NCBI RefSeq assembly: GCF_000725485.1
Contig: NZ_JOAG01000099.1
Span: 1-13,739 of the forward strand
Length of the DNA stretch: 13,739 nucleotides
Source: Nonomuraea candida
GTDB lineage: Bacteria > Actinomycetota > Actinomycetes > Streptosporangiales > Streptosporangiaceae
Reading direction: 5' to 3'
Positions 1-7,133 of the stretch are shown piece by piece (position 1 is the stretch's first letter; the number at the start of each line of letters is the position of its first letter). Both the position numbers and the translations under genes were made by a program. The notes below the pieces were generated by a model. That model saw only the letters and a program-made list of their open reading frames with translations, was not told the origin of the DNA and searched no databases.

Positions 1-29
1 AGGGCGTGCGGCTCAACCTTACCGGCGAG

Positions 30-66
30 CCCCCGGCCCCCTCGCAGTTCCAAGGGGGGCCGGGGG
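30..66 (-). terminator. GC-rich hairpin after the HTH gene
   Basis: Perfect 12-bp inverted repeat, CCCCCGGCCCCC at 30-41 and GGGGGCCGGGGG at 55-66, with a 13-nt loop. It starts about 28 nt beyond the stop codon of the minus-strand gene ending at 94, so it fits a rho-independent-like terminator of the U-tract-poor kind common in actinomycetes. A smaller inverted repeat, GATCG 66-70 with CGATC 78-82, sits between it and the stop. Function is inferred from position only. Confidence 0.5.
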
Positions 67-93
67 ATCGCTCCGTGCGATCTTGTACGTGAA

Positions 94-989
94 TCAGTGG
101 CGGCTTACTGACGTGCGGGCGCGGCGGTTCTGCCAGACGCGCTGGACGTCGGCCACCAGGTCGAGCACGGCGGCGTCCTTGGTGGCCGGGTGCTTGCCGC
201 GGCCGGTGTGCATGGCCAGGGTGCCGTTGCGGTGGTAGGCGTGCCAGCCATGGCCGCCCAGACGGCGGGTCACGGTGCCCAGCAGCTCGCCGGCGATGAC
301 GACCCAGTAGATCGGGACGTCGTCGGCGATGTCGCTCTTGATGACCTGGACGGCGTCGAGCTCGGCGTCGGTGTACCAGCGCGGCCGCCGGGCGGGGTCG
401 GCCTCGGAGGTCCACGGCCGCACGACGTCGTCGTCGCCGGCGGGCTCCGGCGCCGGGCTCGGCGGCGCGGCCTGCTCCGCCACAGGTTCACGGTCGGCCC
501 GTGGTCCCGTGTCCTCTGCGGTGCTGTGAAGCGTGACGGGCTCGGCGGGGGCGGCGGGCTCGGGTGGCCGAAGCGGCGGCGGGCGGTGTCGGGGTGCAGT
601 GCCAGCTCCTGGCCGATCTGGTCCCAGGTGTGCCCAGCGGCGCGGCGGGCGGTGACGTGCGCGGCCAGCAGGTTCTCCACCAGGTCGGGCAGGGTACGCA
701 GCGCGGCCGTCTGCCTGGCGCTGCCGGTGGGCGCGGTGACGACGTGCTGGGCGAGGGCGGCCAGGTGGGCGGCGCGCCGGCGCACGGCCTCCTCCAGCGC
801 CTCCAGCTCGTCCTTGCCGGCCGGGGCGGGCCGGGTGACGGCGAACGGGTGCTCGATGCGCCAGGCGGCCTGGCGGCAGGCCCCGGAGCAGTAGCGGCGC
901 CGGGGAGTGGCGCCGGCGGGCAGCTCCTTGCGACAGAAGGGGGAAGCGCACCGGCGTGCGCCTTCGGAGTGCGGGTGGTCGGTCGTCAT
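94..989 (-). pseudogene. Zinc-finger/helix-turn-helix protein, interrupted by a -1 frameshift
   Basis: Starts at ATG 987-989 behind GGAGGGA and reads in one frame to about 563. The sensible protein then continues in another frame to TGA 94-96. Restoring one base gives exactly 298 codons plus stop. The N-terminus has C14-x4-C19 and C34-x3-C38 around RRRYCSGACRQAAWR, a treble-clef-like zinc site seen in many small actinomycete proteins. Residues about 110-143 (HVTARRAAGHTWDQIGQEL onward) read as a helix-turn-helix. A Pro/Ala linker follows, then a C-terminal domain (RWYTDAELDAVQVIKSDIAD onward) that I do not recognise. The shift lies at G562-564, C on the coding strand, in the context CACCCGAG, and a lost C explains it. 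DNA binding is inferred. It may regulate the integrase region, since GTGACGG motifs crowd its upstream gap. Confidence 0.6.
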
Positions 990-1006
990 CGCGTCCCTCC
1001 GGTGGG

Positions 1007-1149
1007 CCGTGACGGTCGGCGGATTCGCGTTCCGTCACACCGTGGCGTGACGGAGGCATTTCCGCCGCTCCGCTCGTTACGGTCCATGCTGCCACTGCCC
1101 CCGCTTATCGTCACGCGGTCACGGCAAATTTTCCGTATATCCGTGACGG
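1007..1149. promoter_or_regulatory. Operator-like cluster of GTGACGG motifs
   Basis: The gap between the integrase stop (1188) and the HTH gene start (989) holds the heptamer GTGACGG or its complement at 1009-1015, 1032-1038, 1047-1053 and 1143-1149. The middle pair forms a perfect inverted repeat, TCCGTCAC 1031-1038 and GTGACGGA 1047-1054, with an 8-nt spacer. A related pair, CGTCACG 1109-1115 and GTCACGG 1118-1124 or close to it, lies between. Position just upstream of a putative HTH gene suggests autoregulatory binding sites. Attachment-site arm sites for the integrase are an alternative. No promoter boxes are convincing here. Confidence 0.4.
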
Positions 1150-1187
1150 TTACCGGAGCGGGGTTCCGTACATCATTGCCAGGGCCC

Positions 1188-2257
1188 TCACAGGCCGGTC
1201 ACGGGGTTGTCGGTCCAGCGGTCGGCGTCCTCGACGTAGCCGAGCAAGGCGGTGGAGTTGTCGGCCCATCCGCCGTGGCGGCCGATGCGCTCCAGGTGGG
1301 TCCCGGCGCGGCGGGCGGCGGTGGCGAATCCGCGCCGCAGCGAGTGGCCGGTCCACTTGCCGCTCAGCCCGGCCGCCGTCGCCGCGCCGTTGACGACGTC
1401 GGTCACGCTCTCGGCGGTCAGGCGGCCGTGCGGGTCGCCGATCGGCCTGCCCTTGCGCGTCAGCGGGCGGGCCACGTGGCCGCCCTTGTCGATCCGGACG
1501 AACAGCGGGCCGGTGGTGCGCCCGGCGGCGGCCAAGCCCGCCAGGTAAGCGCGGACGGCCCGCACCGGGCAGGTGGCCGGCACCTTGCCGTACGGCACGG
1601 CCACCTCGGTGAACTTCTTGAGCTTGGGCCGGTAGACGGTGACGTCCAGGCCCTCCTCCGTCTCGGCGACGTCGGCGATGTCGAGGGCGACCAGCTCGCC
1701 GGCGCGGGCGGCGGTGGCGTAGCCGAGCAGGAACAGCACGGCGTCGCGCTGCCCGGCCAGGGTGGTGCGGTCGAGGGTGGCCAGCATCGCCCGCAGCGCG
1801 TCAGGGACGGCGGGGGCGGCCTTGCGGGCCTGGGCGGCCGGGTCCTTGGCCAGGGCGAGCCGGTGCCGGTAGCCGGTGAGGATGGTGCGGGCGGCCTTGG
1901 TCTCCGGCTTGAGATGGCCGGCCAGCTCGTGCGTGGTGCGGATGGCGGCCATGGCGCGTTTGATGGGCGAGGGGGAGCGGAGCGTGCCGCGCCTGCCCGG
2001 GGTGACGGTCAGGTGCCGGACGTACTCGGCGAGCGTGGCGGCCGTGGCCGGGAGCGGGACCCGGCCGTTCTCCCGGCACCACGCGCTGAAGGCTTTCATG
2101 TCGGCGCTGTAGACGCGCCGGGTCGAGGCGGGGACCGCGTCGGTCAGCGCCTGGAGCGTCGCGTCGCTCAGCGCGAAGTCGACGGCCGTGTGCTCGGGCG
2201 GGCGGGCACCTCCAGGGCCGCCCGGGTGGCGGCGCCGCGGGGGGCAAGGGCCGTCAT
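1188..2257 (-). CDS. Tyrosine recombinase/integrase (start region frameshifted)
   Basis: Tyrosine-type site-specific recombinase, expected to integrate and excise a mobile element. Numbering from the in-frame Met at 2097-2099, the catalytic set is complete: R132 (ATAARAGEL), K160-162, H252-x-x-R255 (HSLRRG), H275 (RHGGW) and nucleophile Y288 (LLGYVEDADRW). The core-binding domain extends upstream of that Met (FALSDATLQALTDAVPASTR, then RVYSADM), so 2099 is not the true start. That frame has no ATG or GTG upstream, whereas ATG 2255-2257, behind an ideal AAGGAG at about 2262-2267, begins MTALAPRGAATRAALEV in another frame. One base lost between about 2193 and 2245 (G run 2239-2244, or CCCGAG on the coding strand) joins them into 356 aa. 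The catalytic domain is intact. If the shift is real, translation would have to start inside. Confidence 0.85.
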
Positions 2258-2261
2258 CCGG

Positions 2262-2310
2262 CTCCTTCCGATCATGATTTTTTGTTCTTGAGAAGGAACG
2301 TTATCAGGAG
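2262..2310 (-). promoter_or_regulatory. AT-rich integrase upstream region with SD and small inverted repeat
   Basis: This is the only markedly AT-rich stretch near the integrase. Read on the minus strand it contains AAGGAG four bases before ATG 2257. About 27 bp further up is an inverted repeat, TTCT-TG-AGAA at 2285-2294, flanked by GTTC 2284-2287 and GAAC 2296-2299. It is suitable as a promoter or operator region. I cannot place -35 and -10 boxes with confidence. Confidence 0.3.
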
Positions 2311-2317
2311 TAAAACG

Positions 2318-2356
2318 CGCAGGCCCTTGGCGCAGGCCCTTGGCGTAGGCCCGCCG
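2318..2356. repeat. Three 13-bp tandem repeats upstream of integrase
   Basis: CGCAGGCCCTTGG occurs twice back to back (2318-2330 and 2331-2343), followed by a diverged third copy starting CGTAGGCCCGCCG (2344-2356). The set sits between the integrase promoter region and a short plus-strand coding remnant. Possible roles are recombinase or accessory-factor binding sites or a replication-type iteron. The sequence alone does not decide. Confidence 0.5.
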
Positions 2357-2376
2357 GGCCCGCTTGGAGGCGCTAT

Positions 2377-2556
2377 GTGCGCCGGGGTCGCTTCGGGCGG
2401 ACTCGGGGCCCTGTCAATAGCGCAGCCGCGCTTCATGATGGCAAGGCCGTTTCGCTGACCTGCGGCGGAGCCGTGCACCACGGCGGCCGCGGAGGCCTCG
2501 CCGGCGACGAGCTCGACGCCGACGCCATCCCGTTGAGCTGCGGTATCGCCTATTGA
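2377..2556 (+). CDS. Small hypothetical protein or 3' gene remnant (59 codons)
   Basis: The frame opens after TAA 2311-2313 and ends at TGA 2554-2556. A GTG at 2377-2379 follows GGAGG (2366-2370) with six-base spacing, giving 59 aa. From about codon 21 onward (DGKAVSLTCGGAVHHGG, later DELDADAIPLSCGIAY) nearly every third base is G or C, the normal coding signature of this genome. The first 20 codons lack that bias. A perfect 16-bp hairpin begins four bases after the stop, as expected of a real gene end. I do not recognise the product. The 3' part is probably the tail of a once longer gene, cut near the integrase, and the GTG start may be fortuitous. Confidence 0.35.
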   Translation: MRRGRFGRTRGPVNSAAALHDGKAVSLTCGGAVHHGGRGGLAGDELDADAIPLSCGIAY

Positions 2557-2560
2557 CACG

Positions 2561-2595
2561 ACAACGGCTCCCCAGCATCGCTGGGGAGCCGTTGT
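2561..2595 (+). terminator. Perfect 16-bp hairpin terminator
   Basis: ACAACGGCTCCCCAGC (2561-2576) pairs exactly with 2580-2595 across a 3-nt loop (ATC). It lies 4 nt after a plus-strand stop codon (2556) and is followed by GTTGCG. It also insulates the 2874 gene from upstream transcription. The stretch 2596-2835 holds no gene or other feature that I can support. Confidence 0.7.
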
Positions 2596-2835
2596 GTTGC
2601 GCCGTGGAGGCTCGCAGCAGCCCCTACTCGGAATCGAGGGCCGGGGCGGGGTGGACCCAAGCCGTCGTTCAGAACCTTCACAACGCCTCCTGATGAACAG
2701 ACGCCCCAAAAGCTCCAAACGTTGACAATTGGTAAGAGATCAGACGGTCCTTCGCTTCGCGCCTCTGCGCCGGCAACCGTTCTTCGGTTCAGTCGCAGCA
2801 CGATCGCACGAAGGTCAGGCACGGAAGGTTGGTGT

Positions 2836-2869
2836 TAGGGTGACGCCGAGATCATCCACCATGAGGGAG
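2836..2869 (+). promoter_or_regulatory. Possible -10 element and SD of the 2874 gene
   Basis: TAGGGT at 2836-2841 resembles actinomycete -10 boxes, but no good -35 stands 16-18 nt upstream. AGGGAG at 2864-2869 is a good Shine-Dalgarno five bases before ATG 2874. The SD is solid and the -10 is a guess. A TTGACA at 2722-2727 lacks a matching -10. Confidence 0.3.
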
Positions 2870-2873
2870 ACAG

Positions 2874-3356
2874 ATGCCCAAGCTGATCGCGCGTATCGAC
2901 GAGACCCTCAAGGTCGAGAGCTACAGCTTCATGATCATGGATGAGGATGGATCCAGGAACCTCCCGGACGACGCGCCCTCGATGGACGACCTCATACAGC
3001 GCTTACACAGCCCCGGCGTGTGGTTCGTGGCCGCGGCCAACCTCGCCTTTGTGGAGAGCGCGGACGACTGGCACGTGGTCGAGGTGGCGCTGGAGAAGTG
3101 GGACGAGGAGCCGCCCGCCGATGCCGAGAACTGGGCGCTGACCTGCACGGCGGAGCTGTTCGCCAGTTCCGGGCGTCTGGCCCTCGTTCAGACGCTGGGC
3201 AACCGCGCGCCGAAGGTGCTGGATCTCGGGGAGACGGCTCAAGTTTGGGCCGTCCGCGCGAGCCGACGGCCCGGGCCGGGCAGGCGTAAGGTCGGGCAGA
3301 AACCGCCCACCGGCATCGAGGCGTATCGCTTCCAGTTCTGGTCGCAGCGCCGTTGA
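2874..3356 (+). CDS. Hypothetical 160-aa protein, candidate DNase immunity/inhibitor
   Basis: ATG 2874 follows AGGGAG and the stop is TGA 3354-3356. There is no signal peptide or membrane segment, so a cytoplasmic protein is expected. The N-terminal 45 residues are acidic (MIMDEDGSRNLPDDAPSMDD) and the C-terminal 35 are basic (ASRRPGPGRRKVGQK). The centre has alternating hydrophobic residues (WFVAAANLAFVES; WHVVEVALEKWDEEPP), suggesting a beta-sandwich. I assign no family. The general strand pattern recalls ComJ, the Bacillus inhibitor of the NucA nuclease, but this is an impression, not a match. It converges on the gene encoding a NucA/NucB-like DNase, with 49 bp between the stop codons, so it could be that DNase's inhibitor. 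Against this, it is not in the same operon as the DNase. Confidence 0.7.
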   Translation: MPKLIARIDETLKVESYSFMIMDEDGSRNLPDDAPSMDDLIQRLHSPGVWFVAAANLAFVESADDWHVVEVALEKWDEEPPADAENWALTCTAELFASSGRLALVQTLGNRAPKVLDLGETAQVWAVRASRRPGPGRRKVGQKPPTGIEAYRFQFWSQRR

Positions 3357-3357
3357 A

Positions 3358-3397
3358 GACAGTGAGGTTCCGACCAGCGGGCCGGAACCTCACTGTC
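3358..3397. terminator. Bidirectional terminator between convergent genes
   Basis: GACAGTGAGGTTCCG (3358-3372) pairs perfectly over 15 bp with 3383-3397, with a 10-nt loop. It starts one base after the stop of the plus-strand gene (3356) and ends 8 bp before the minus-strand stop (3406-3408), so it can serve both genes. Confidence 0.8.
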
Positions 3398-3405
3398 AGG
3401 GTTCA

Positions 3406-6138
3406 TCAGGGTTGTGGGTTGAGGAGTTTCTCGGCGGAGTCGTACAGCCGTACGAAGAACGCGTCCTGCGACAGCACGCGGTCATGGACGTAGAAACGGC
3501 CCAGTCCACCCACGGACAGGTCGCCCCAAGATCTGTTCTCGCCGGCCGGGATGAGTTTCACCGTCATGTTGAATCTCGCCGGGTTCGACGGATACGAGGA
3601 GCAACACGGATCAGTCGGCGGCGTCTTCGTCCACCAGACCCAGGCGCCCTCGTACGTGCTGGCGAAGGGGAACTCGTCGCACTGCTCGACCGTGGAGGTC
3701 CAGGGCACGTTGTCGCTGTTCTTCCAGCTCGCCTTGATCTGGCGGGCGCAAATGCTCACCGATCGGTTTCTGTTGCGGTCGATGCGGTTGTCGTCACGGA
3801 GCCGGTGCAGCGGGTTGAGCTTGGAGAACCCGGGGAAGACCTTGTCCGGCGTCGTGACCTGCTTCGGCCACGTCAGGCGGTTCCCGCCCGGCTTGGGGTC
3901 GGTGGCGGACGGGTTGCTGAACGCCTTCGAGATGTGGTCGAAGGCGTTCGGGAACTGCGCCTGCCGCAGCTTGATCGACGGAACCAGATGGCGGAAGATG
4001 CAGCCCGATCCGTACCAGTTGATGTAGGACGCCGAGTCGCAGCGTACCGTCTGCTTCGGGCCCAGGTTGTTGTACTTCAGATTAGGCACGTGCGGGGCGC
4101 TCATCGTGAGCGCGAAGACGCATGTGGCGATGTTCTCGTTGGTCTTCGGCGTCCAGCCGCCCGCCGCAGGCTCTGGTGACTCGAACTTGAAGGTCACTGA
4201 TCTGTCGTTCCAGTATTCCTCCTGCCCGGCGTAGACCTGCTGGTACTGGCCGCCCACGACCTGCTTGCAGGCGTTGTTGCTGGGAGATCCCGTCACGCTC
4301 ATGCCCATCGTGAACGATTCGTTCTCGAAGCGGCTGCCCCGGTAGTTGTCGTCCACGTCGAGAACGTGAACGTCGAACTCGATCTCCCGGCTGCCCTGGA
4401 AGGTCCGGCCGATGATCACGAGGTCGAAGGCCGCGATGTCGGTCTCCGTCATTCTGCCGTTGATCTTCTTCTCTATGACGACGGAGGGCTGGGCGCTGAT
4501 GCAGTACGCGAAGTGGTTCTTCGTGTAGCCCAGGGGGTTCTTGCCCAGCGGATTGCGCGCCGTCTTGGCCTCGTACAGGCTCAGCGGCTTGGCGAGGCAC
4601 TCATTGGTATCCTTGATCCGGTCGTAGACGTAGTTGTTGGCGGCGGTGGCCTGGGTGACCGCGCCGGTGCTCCTCATCTTTGAAGGCGTGGAAACCGGCC
4701 CGGAGGAGCTGGCGATGCCCGCGCTCTGCGCCACCTCGTTCGCGGGAAGCGCCCGGCTGTGGATCCAGAGCTCATCGAGGTCTCCCAGCATCTGAGCGCC
4801 GAGAGCCGTGACGGCCTCGGACTGCCAGCTCGCGAAACCGAGCGTCTCAGACCCGAGGAGTTGACCGTTCAGGTAGAGCGACACCTTCTTGGTCGCCGCG
4901 TCGTACACGCCGGCCAGGTGGAACCATTGATTCACGGGCGGCTCGACACCGGACTTCACCCCTTCGACCGTCGCGCCAGCCTGGTCGGCTGCGGTGAAGG
5001 TGAACACGAGTCCATCACCCGGTGTGTTGCCCAGGCGGAACGGCGCCTGGTGGCCGCCCCGCTGCTCGACCACGCTGTAGTCGCCGTCCTTGTCGCTCCA
5101 CCGCAACCACGCGGTGACGGTGAAGCTGCGGTCGGTGTTCAGCACGGGCGCGCTGGTCTGGGCAAGGGGTTCCTCGCCGGCCTGGATGAGGTCGATCTTG
5201 AGCTTCTGCCAGGCGGACCACCCGGCGGTCACCTGACCTGCCGTGGCCCTGGCCCGCCAGCGGACCAGCCAGCTATCGGTCAGCTCGCCGTCGGGAACGG
5301 TGACGCTTGTCCGCATGCCGGAGGCGACGTCGTCCACGGCGCCTGCCCAGATCTGGCCGGTGCCCTGGCCTGCGGGGGCTGACGGGTCGTGTTCCACTTC
5401 GAACTCGACCCGTGATGACGTGCCGGCGGGATTGGTGACGACCGCGCTGACTGTGGGGGTCAGCGACTTCGTCGCCGTGATCCCGTCCACGGTCCTGGCC
5501 GGAGCGACCTGCAGACCGTCCACCGCCGGCTTGGGCAGGTCGATGGTGAGTTGCTGCCAGTCGGACCAGCCGGAGGCCGTGGTGGTGGAGGAGGCGCGTA
5601 CGCGCCAGCGGACGATCCAGCCGTCCTGGCCTGCGGGGGCTGACGGGTCGTGTTCCACTTCGAACTCGGCCTTGAGCGCGTCACCACGCGGGTCGGTGAC
5701 GGTGGCCCGCAGCGCGGGGGTGAGCGAGGACGTGACCGTCTTGTCGTTCACCGTCTGGGCCGGCGTGACCTGCAGTTCTTGCACCGCGGGCGCGGATTCC
5801 GGCCGCTTGACGGTGAGCTGCTGCCAGTCCGACCATGGCGAGGCGAACTGGCCGGCGAGGGAGCGGGCGCGCCAGCGCACGACCCAGCCATCGGTCAGCG
5901 TGCCGGCCGGAACGGCCAGCGATCCCTGCGTGCCGGCCGCCACGCCGTCCACGCCGCCGGTCCAGATCTGGCCGGTGCCCTGGCCTGCGGGGGCTGACGG
6001 GTCGTGTTCCACTTCGAACTCGGCCCGCAGCGTTCCACCGGGCGCGTAGGTCACCTGCGTGTGCAGGGTCGGTGTGAGCACCGTGGTCACCCTCGCGCCA
6101 TCGACCACCTGCGAAGGAGTCACCTGCAACTCACCCAC
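3406..6138 (-). CDS. LamG and NucA/NucB-type DNase domain protein (C-terminal part)
   Basis: Open for 910 codons from a GTG at 6136-6138 that is really inside a repeat, so it is unlikely to be a natural start. Three Ig/Fn3-like repeats fill residues 1-317, and the second has lost about 29 residues (PAGQ joined to DGW near 171). A LamG/concanavalin-like jellyroll covers about 335-472 (FTVTAWLRWSD; WFHLAGVYDAATKKVSLYLNGQ; GDLDELWIHSRAL). A Cys-containing linker (about 500-720) follows. The end, about 775-910, carries the NucA/NucB DNase hallmark CDEFPFASTYEGA (820-832) and GGLGRFYVHDRVLSQDAFFV (877-896). Asp821, Glu822 and Glu830 are the likely active-site or metal residues by family analogy. 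There is no start or signal peptide of its own. It converges with the 2874 gene. Confidence 0.8.
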   Translation of the reverse strand: MGELQVTPSQVVDGARVTTVLTPTLHTQVTYAPGGTLRAEFEVEHDPSAPAGQGTGQIWTGGVDGVAAGTQGSLAVPAGTLTDGWVVRWRARSLAGQFASPWSDWQQLTVKRPESAPAVQELQVTPAQTVNDKTVTSSLTPALRATVTDPRGDALKAEFEVEHDPSAPAGQDGWIVRWRVRASSTTTASGWSDWQQLTIDLPKPAVDGLQVAPARTVDGITATKSLTPTVSAVVTNPAGTSSRVEFEVEHDPSAPAGQGTGQIWAGAVDDVASGMRTSVTVPDGELTDSWLVRWRARATAGQVTAGWSAWQKLKIDLIQAGEEPLAQTSAPVLNTDRSFTVTAWLRWSDKDGDYSVVEQRGGHQAPFRLGNTPGDGLVFTFTAADQAGATVEGVKSGVEPPVNQWFHLAGVYDAATKKVSLYLNGQLLGSETLGFASWQSEAVTALGAQMLGDLDELWIHSRALPANEVAQSAGIASSSGPVSTPSKMRSTGAVTQATAANNYVYDRIKDTNECLAKPLSLYEAKTARNPLGKNPLGYTKNHFAYCISAQPSVVIEKKINGRMTETDIAAFDLVIIGRTFQGSREIEFDVHVLDVDDNYRGSRFENESFTMGMSVTGSPSNNACKQVVGGQYQQVYAGQEEYWNDRSVTFKFESPEPAAGGWTPKTNENIATCVFALTMSAPHVPNLKYNNLGPKQTVRCDSASYINWYGSGCIFRHLVPSIKLRQAQFPNAFDHISKAFSNPSATDPKPGGNRLTWPKQVTTPDKVFPGFSKLNPLHRLRDDNRIDRNRNRSVSICARQIKASWKNSDNVPWTSTVEQCDEFPFASTYEGAWVWWTKTPPTDPCCSSYPSNPARFNMTVKLIPAGENRSWGDLSVGGLGRFYVHDRVLSQDAFFVRLYDSAEKLLNPQP

Positions 6139-6815
6139 GCCCGGCTTTTGCCGGCGGGGACGTTCACCGTTGCAGCGCTGCCGGAGGCCACACCGCTCAG
6201 CGCGGCGGTCCAGATCTGGCCGCTGCCCTGACCCTGGGGGGCCGCCGGGTCATGCTCGACCTCGAACTCCAAGCGGGAAGCCGCGGCCTGGGGATGGGCG
6301 ACCACCACGCGTAGTTCCGGGGTGGTCGAGGAGGTCACCGTGACTCCGGCGTCGCTCTGGGAGGGAATGACCTGTGGCTGGCTGATCGCCGGGTCCTTCG
6401 CGGGATCGAAGACGTCGATCGTGAACTTCTGCCAGGCGCTCCAGGACGGGGTCGAGCCTGGAGTGGTGGCCTTGACGCGGAACTCGTAGGCGGTCTGGTC
6501 GGACAGTTCACCGGCCGGCACCGTCACCGACGCCTGCCTTCCGGAGGCCACGTTCGCCGCCGTGCCCGACCAGATCACGACATCGTCCACGTAGCGGGCC
6601 ACCTCGACCGCCACGGTGGAAGCACCGCCGAGGGGGTCGGTCACCCGGGCCAGCAAGGTCGGAGTCAGCGAGGTGGTGACCGCGACGCCGTCCACGATCT
6701 CGGACGGAGTGACCTGGAACTGGTCCACCACCGCTTCAGGGACGTCGGCGGTGAAGTACTGCCATGCCGACCAGGCGGGTGTCGAGCCGGGCGTCGTGGC
6801 TCTTTGACGCGCCAT
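6120..6815 (-). pseudogene. Repeat-array fragment (units 3-4) of the giant gene
   Basis: Open frame that codes for the start of the third repeat (ATTPGSTPAWSAWQYFTADV, then DQFQVTPSEIVDG), all of the third, and most of the fourth (ISQPQVIPSQ to VNVPAGK). It ends in out-of-frame SRAWVSCR. It joins the preceding fragment by a 2-bp shift at about 6801 and the following one by a deletion at about 6148. It has no start signal of its own and is not an independent gene. Confidence 0.6.
6703..6801. repeat. 99-bp perfect repeat, copy 1
   Basis: Identical base for base to 7035-7133, from GACGGAGTGACCTGG to GGCGTCGTGGCT on the plus strand. It encodes the hinge between repeat units (PGSTPAWSAWQYFTADVPEA and the next strand). 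Its right edge at 6801 is exactly the 2-bp frameshift junction. Confidence 0.9.
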
Positions 6816-7034
6816 TCGTATCGCGTTCCGTCCAGCAGCTTGCCGGTTGGCACCGTGAATGAGGCTTGCGTTCCGGAGGTCACGTTGGTCGCCGTGCCTG
6901 ACCAGATCACGACGTCGTCCACGTAGCGGGCCACCTCGACCGCCACGGTGGAAGCGCCGCCGAGGGGGTCGGTCACTCGGGCCAGCAGCGTCGGAGTCAG
7001 TGAGGAGCTGACGATCGCGTTGTTGACCACCTGC

Positions 7035-7133
7035 GACGGAGTGACCTGGAACTGGTCCACCACCGCTTCAGGGACGTCGGCGGTGAAGTACTGCCATGCC
7101 GACCAGGCGGGTGTCGAGCCGGGCGTCGTGGCT
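7035..7133. repeat. 99-bp perfect repeat, copy 2
   Basis: Exact copy of 6703-6801. Its right edge at 7133 is exactly where the N-terminal frame of the giant gene stops (TAA at 7133-7135). Both copies therefore end at a frame break. Confidence 0.9.

Larger units (their letters stand above)
6665..7133 (-). pseudogene. Repeat-array fragment (unit 2) of the giant gene
   Basis: From the junction at 7133 the frame reads ATTPGSTPAWSAWQYFTADV into the second repeat (DQFQVTPSQVVNNAIVSSSL to LLDGTRYEWRVK). At about 6801 it loses sense (EPRRPARHPPGRH) and runs on to 6665 as a shadow of the next fragment. An internal ATG at 7061-7063 has no evident SD. It is part of the giant gene, not a separate one. 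Confidence 0.6.

Noticed and set aside
564..2291. Long plus-strand open frame (575 codons) across the integrase and HTH genes
   Set aside because: It is Gly/Ala/Arg-rich antisense sequence. The opposite strand carries a complete recombinase catalytic set, so this is a GC-bias shadow.
2272..2822. Minus-strand open frames in the gap between integrase and the 2874 gene
   Set aside because: They run through a perfect terminator hairpin, lack SDs and have no coding third-position bias. The plus-strand tail at 2440-2556 is the better reading.
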